Shown here piece by piece: positions 63,758 through 64,000 of a DNA stretch of 64,000 bases. The notes under the pieces were generated by a model. That model searched no databases and was not told the origin of the DNA. It saw only the letters and a list, made by a program, of their open reading frames with translations. The stretch's first letter is position 1. Every line of letters begins with the position of its first letter. Source of the DNA: Desulfobacteraceae bacterium (GTDB taxonomy: Bacteria > Desulfobacterota > Desulfobacteria > Desulfobacterales > Desulfobacteraceae); the NCBI GenBank assembly GCA_016743945.1, contig JADGFI010000004.1:1-64000 (forward strand). The letters are read 5' to 3'. The position numbers and the translations under genes are program-made.

Positions 63758-64000
63758 ATATGCTCGAACATGCAAAAAAAATGGTTAAAACCCTTATTGA
63801 AGAAGGCCAAAGTGATGGTGTACTCGGCCTGATCCAATTGAAAAGCGGGGTGATGCCCCATCTTTTCCAAGAAGCTGGGGAGGTCAACAATCTGACCCTC
63901 TCACCCAAATGGCTTATTGCCAAGGAGGCGGTATCTCTTCTTTCAAGACTGCCCGAGACCTATCGGCTGTCTGTTGTCTGCCGGGGCTGCGATGAGCGGG
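63754..64000 (+). CDS. Unidentified protein, truncated by window end
   Basis: At least 82 residues, starting MNMLEHAKKM from ATG 63754 (63760 alternative), coupled to the MvhD-like gene. The readable part ends SVVCRGCDER, a CRGCDER segment I associate with FrhB- or Hdr-linked iron-sulfur proteins, but too little is present to assign a family. Confidence 0.6.
   Translation, partial: MNMLEHAKKMVKTLIEEGQSDGVLGLIQLKSGVMPHLFQEAGEVNNLTLSPKWLIAKEAVSLLSRLPETYRLSVVCRGCDER

Noticed and set aside
1-64000. CRISPR arrays, tRNA and rRNA genes
   Set aside because: No regularly spaced repeats, cloverleaf patterns or rRNA-like segments noticed; a covariance-model scan was not possible.

Overview
The window reads as chromosome of an anaerobic, sulfate-reducer-like member of the Desulfobacterota (Desulfobacterales type). 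This is inferred from tungsten aldehyde:ferredoxin oxidoreductase (AOR) genes beside HdrA and MvhD modules, Tat-exported polyferredoxins, sigma-54 promoters, a PEP-CTERM protein with an exopolysaccharide (EPS) locus, and many PAS/GAF/LuxR sensors. No rRNA, tRNA or CRISPR array was seen. The first ~9 kb is AT-rich with signs of turnover: an ISNCY-type transposase fragment, a lone methyltransferase and two decayed toxin-antitoxin pairs.

Layout. 1-1.4 kb: IS fragment and methyltransferase. 1.5-4.1 kb: NTP_transf_5-type nucleotidyltransferase and a sugar-phosphate transferase. 4.3-5.7 kb: TacA/TacT and Phd/RelE pseudogenes. 5.8-11.6 kb: VanZ-like protein, S26 signal peptidase, HprK-related kinase, PqqD-like protein, an unannotated 49-residue precursor-like peptide, a PEP-CTERM protein with thioester-domain motifs, and an ABC exporter. 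11.7-19.7 kb: PilZ protein, then an EPS operon (outer-membrane barrel, Wza-like exporter, BY-kinase, O-antigen ligase/TPR) behind a sigma-54 promoter. 19.7-22 kb (minus): metalloprotease-like, HAMP, SurA-like and HAD proteins. 22-28.2 kb: molybdopterin oxidoreductase, DUF2147 protein, TetR plus acyl-CoA dehydrogenase, GNAT. 28.5-32.6 kb: sigma-54-driven SDR and polar amino-acid ABC operon. 32.9-39.3 kb: diguanylate cyclase, uracil permease, PP2C phosphatase, glycosyltransferase, NIF3-like and MBL proteins. 39.5-46 kb: peptide ABC transporter and creatininase-like operon. 46-53.8 kb: hybrid histidine kinase, moaA, PAS-LuxR regulator and a NarX/NarL-type two-component pair. 54.1-64 kb: tandem Tat-ferredoxin/AOR pairs, a third Tat ferredoxin, two HdrA-like flavoproteins, an MvhD-like protein and a truncated last gene.

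The most novel-looking system is at 6.98-9.6 kb: a peptide with a lasso-like leader motif (WxxPxL), a PqqD-type leader-binding protein, an HprK-like kinase and a Ser/His/Asp signal peptidase, with a nucleotidyltransferase upstream and an ABC exporter downstream but no lasso cyclase or protease. The peptide lies just downstream of a good sigma-54 promoter and shares its likely transcript with the PEP-CTERM protein. The second theme is the AOR/Hdr electron-transfer operon, where a nearly identical GGTAT-N5-ATACC dyad precedes both the two-component pair and the oxidoreductase operon.
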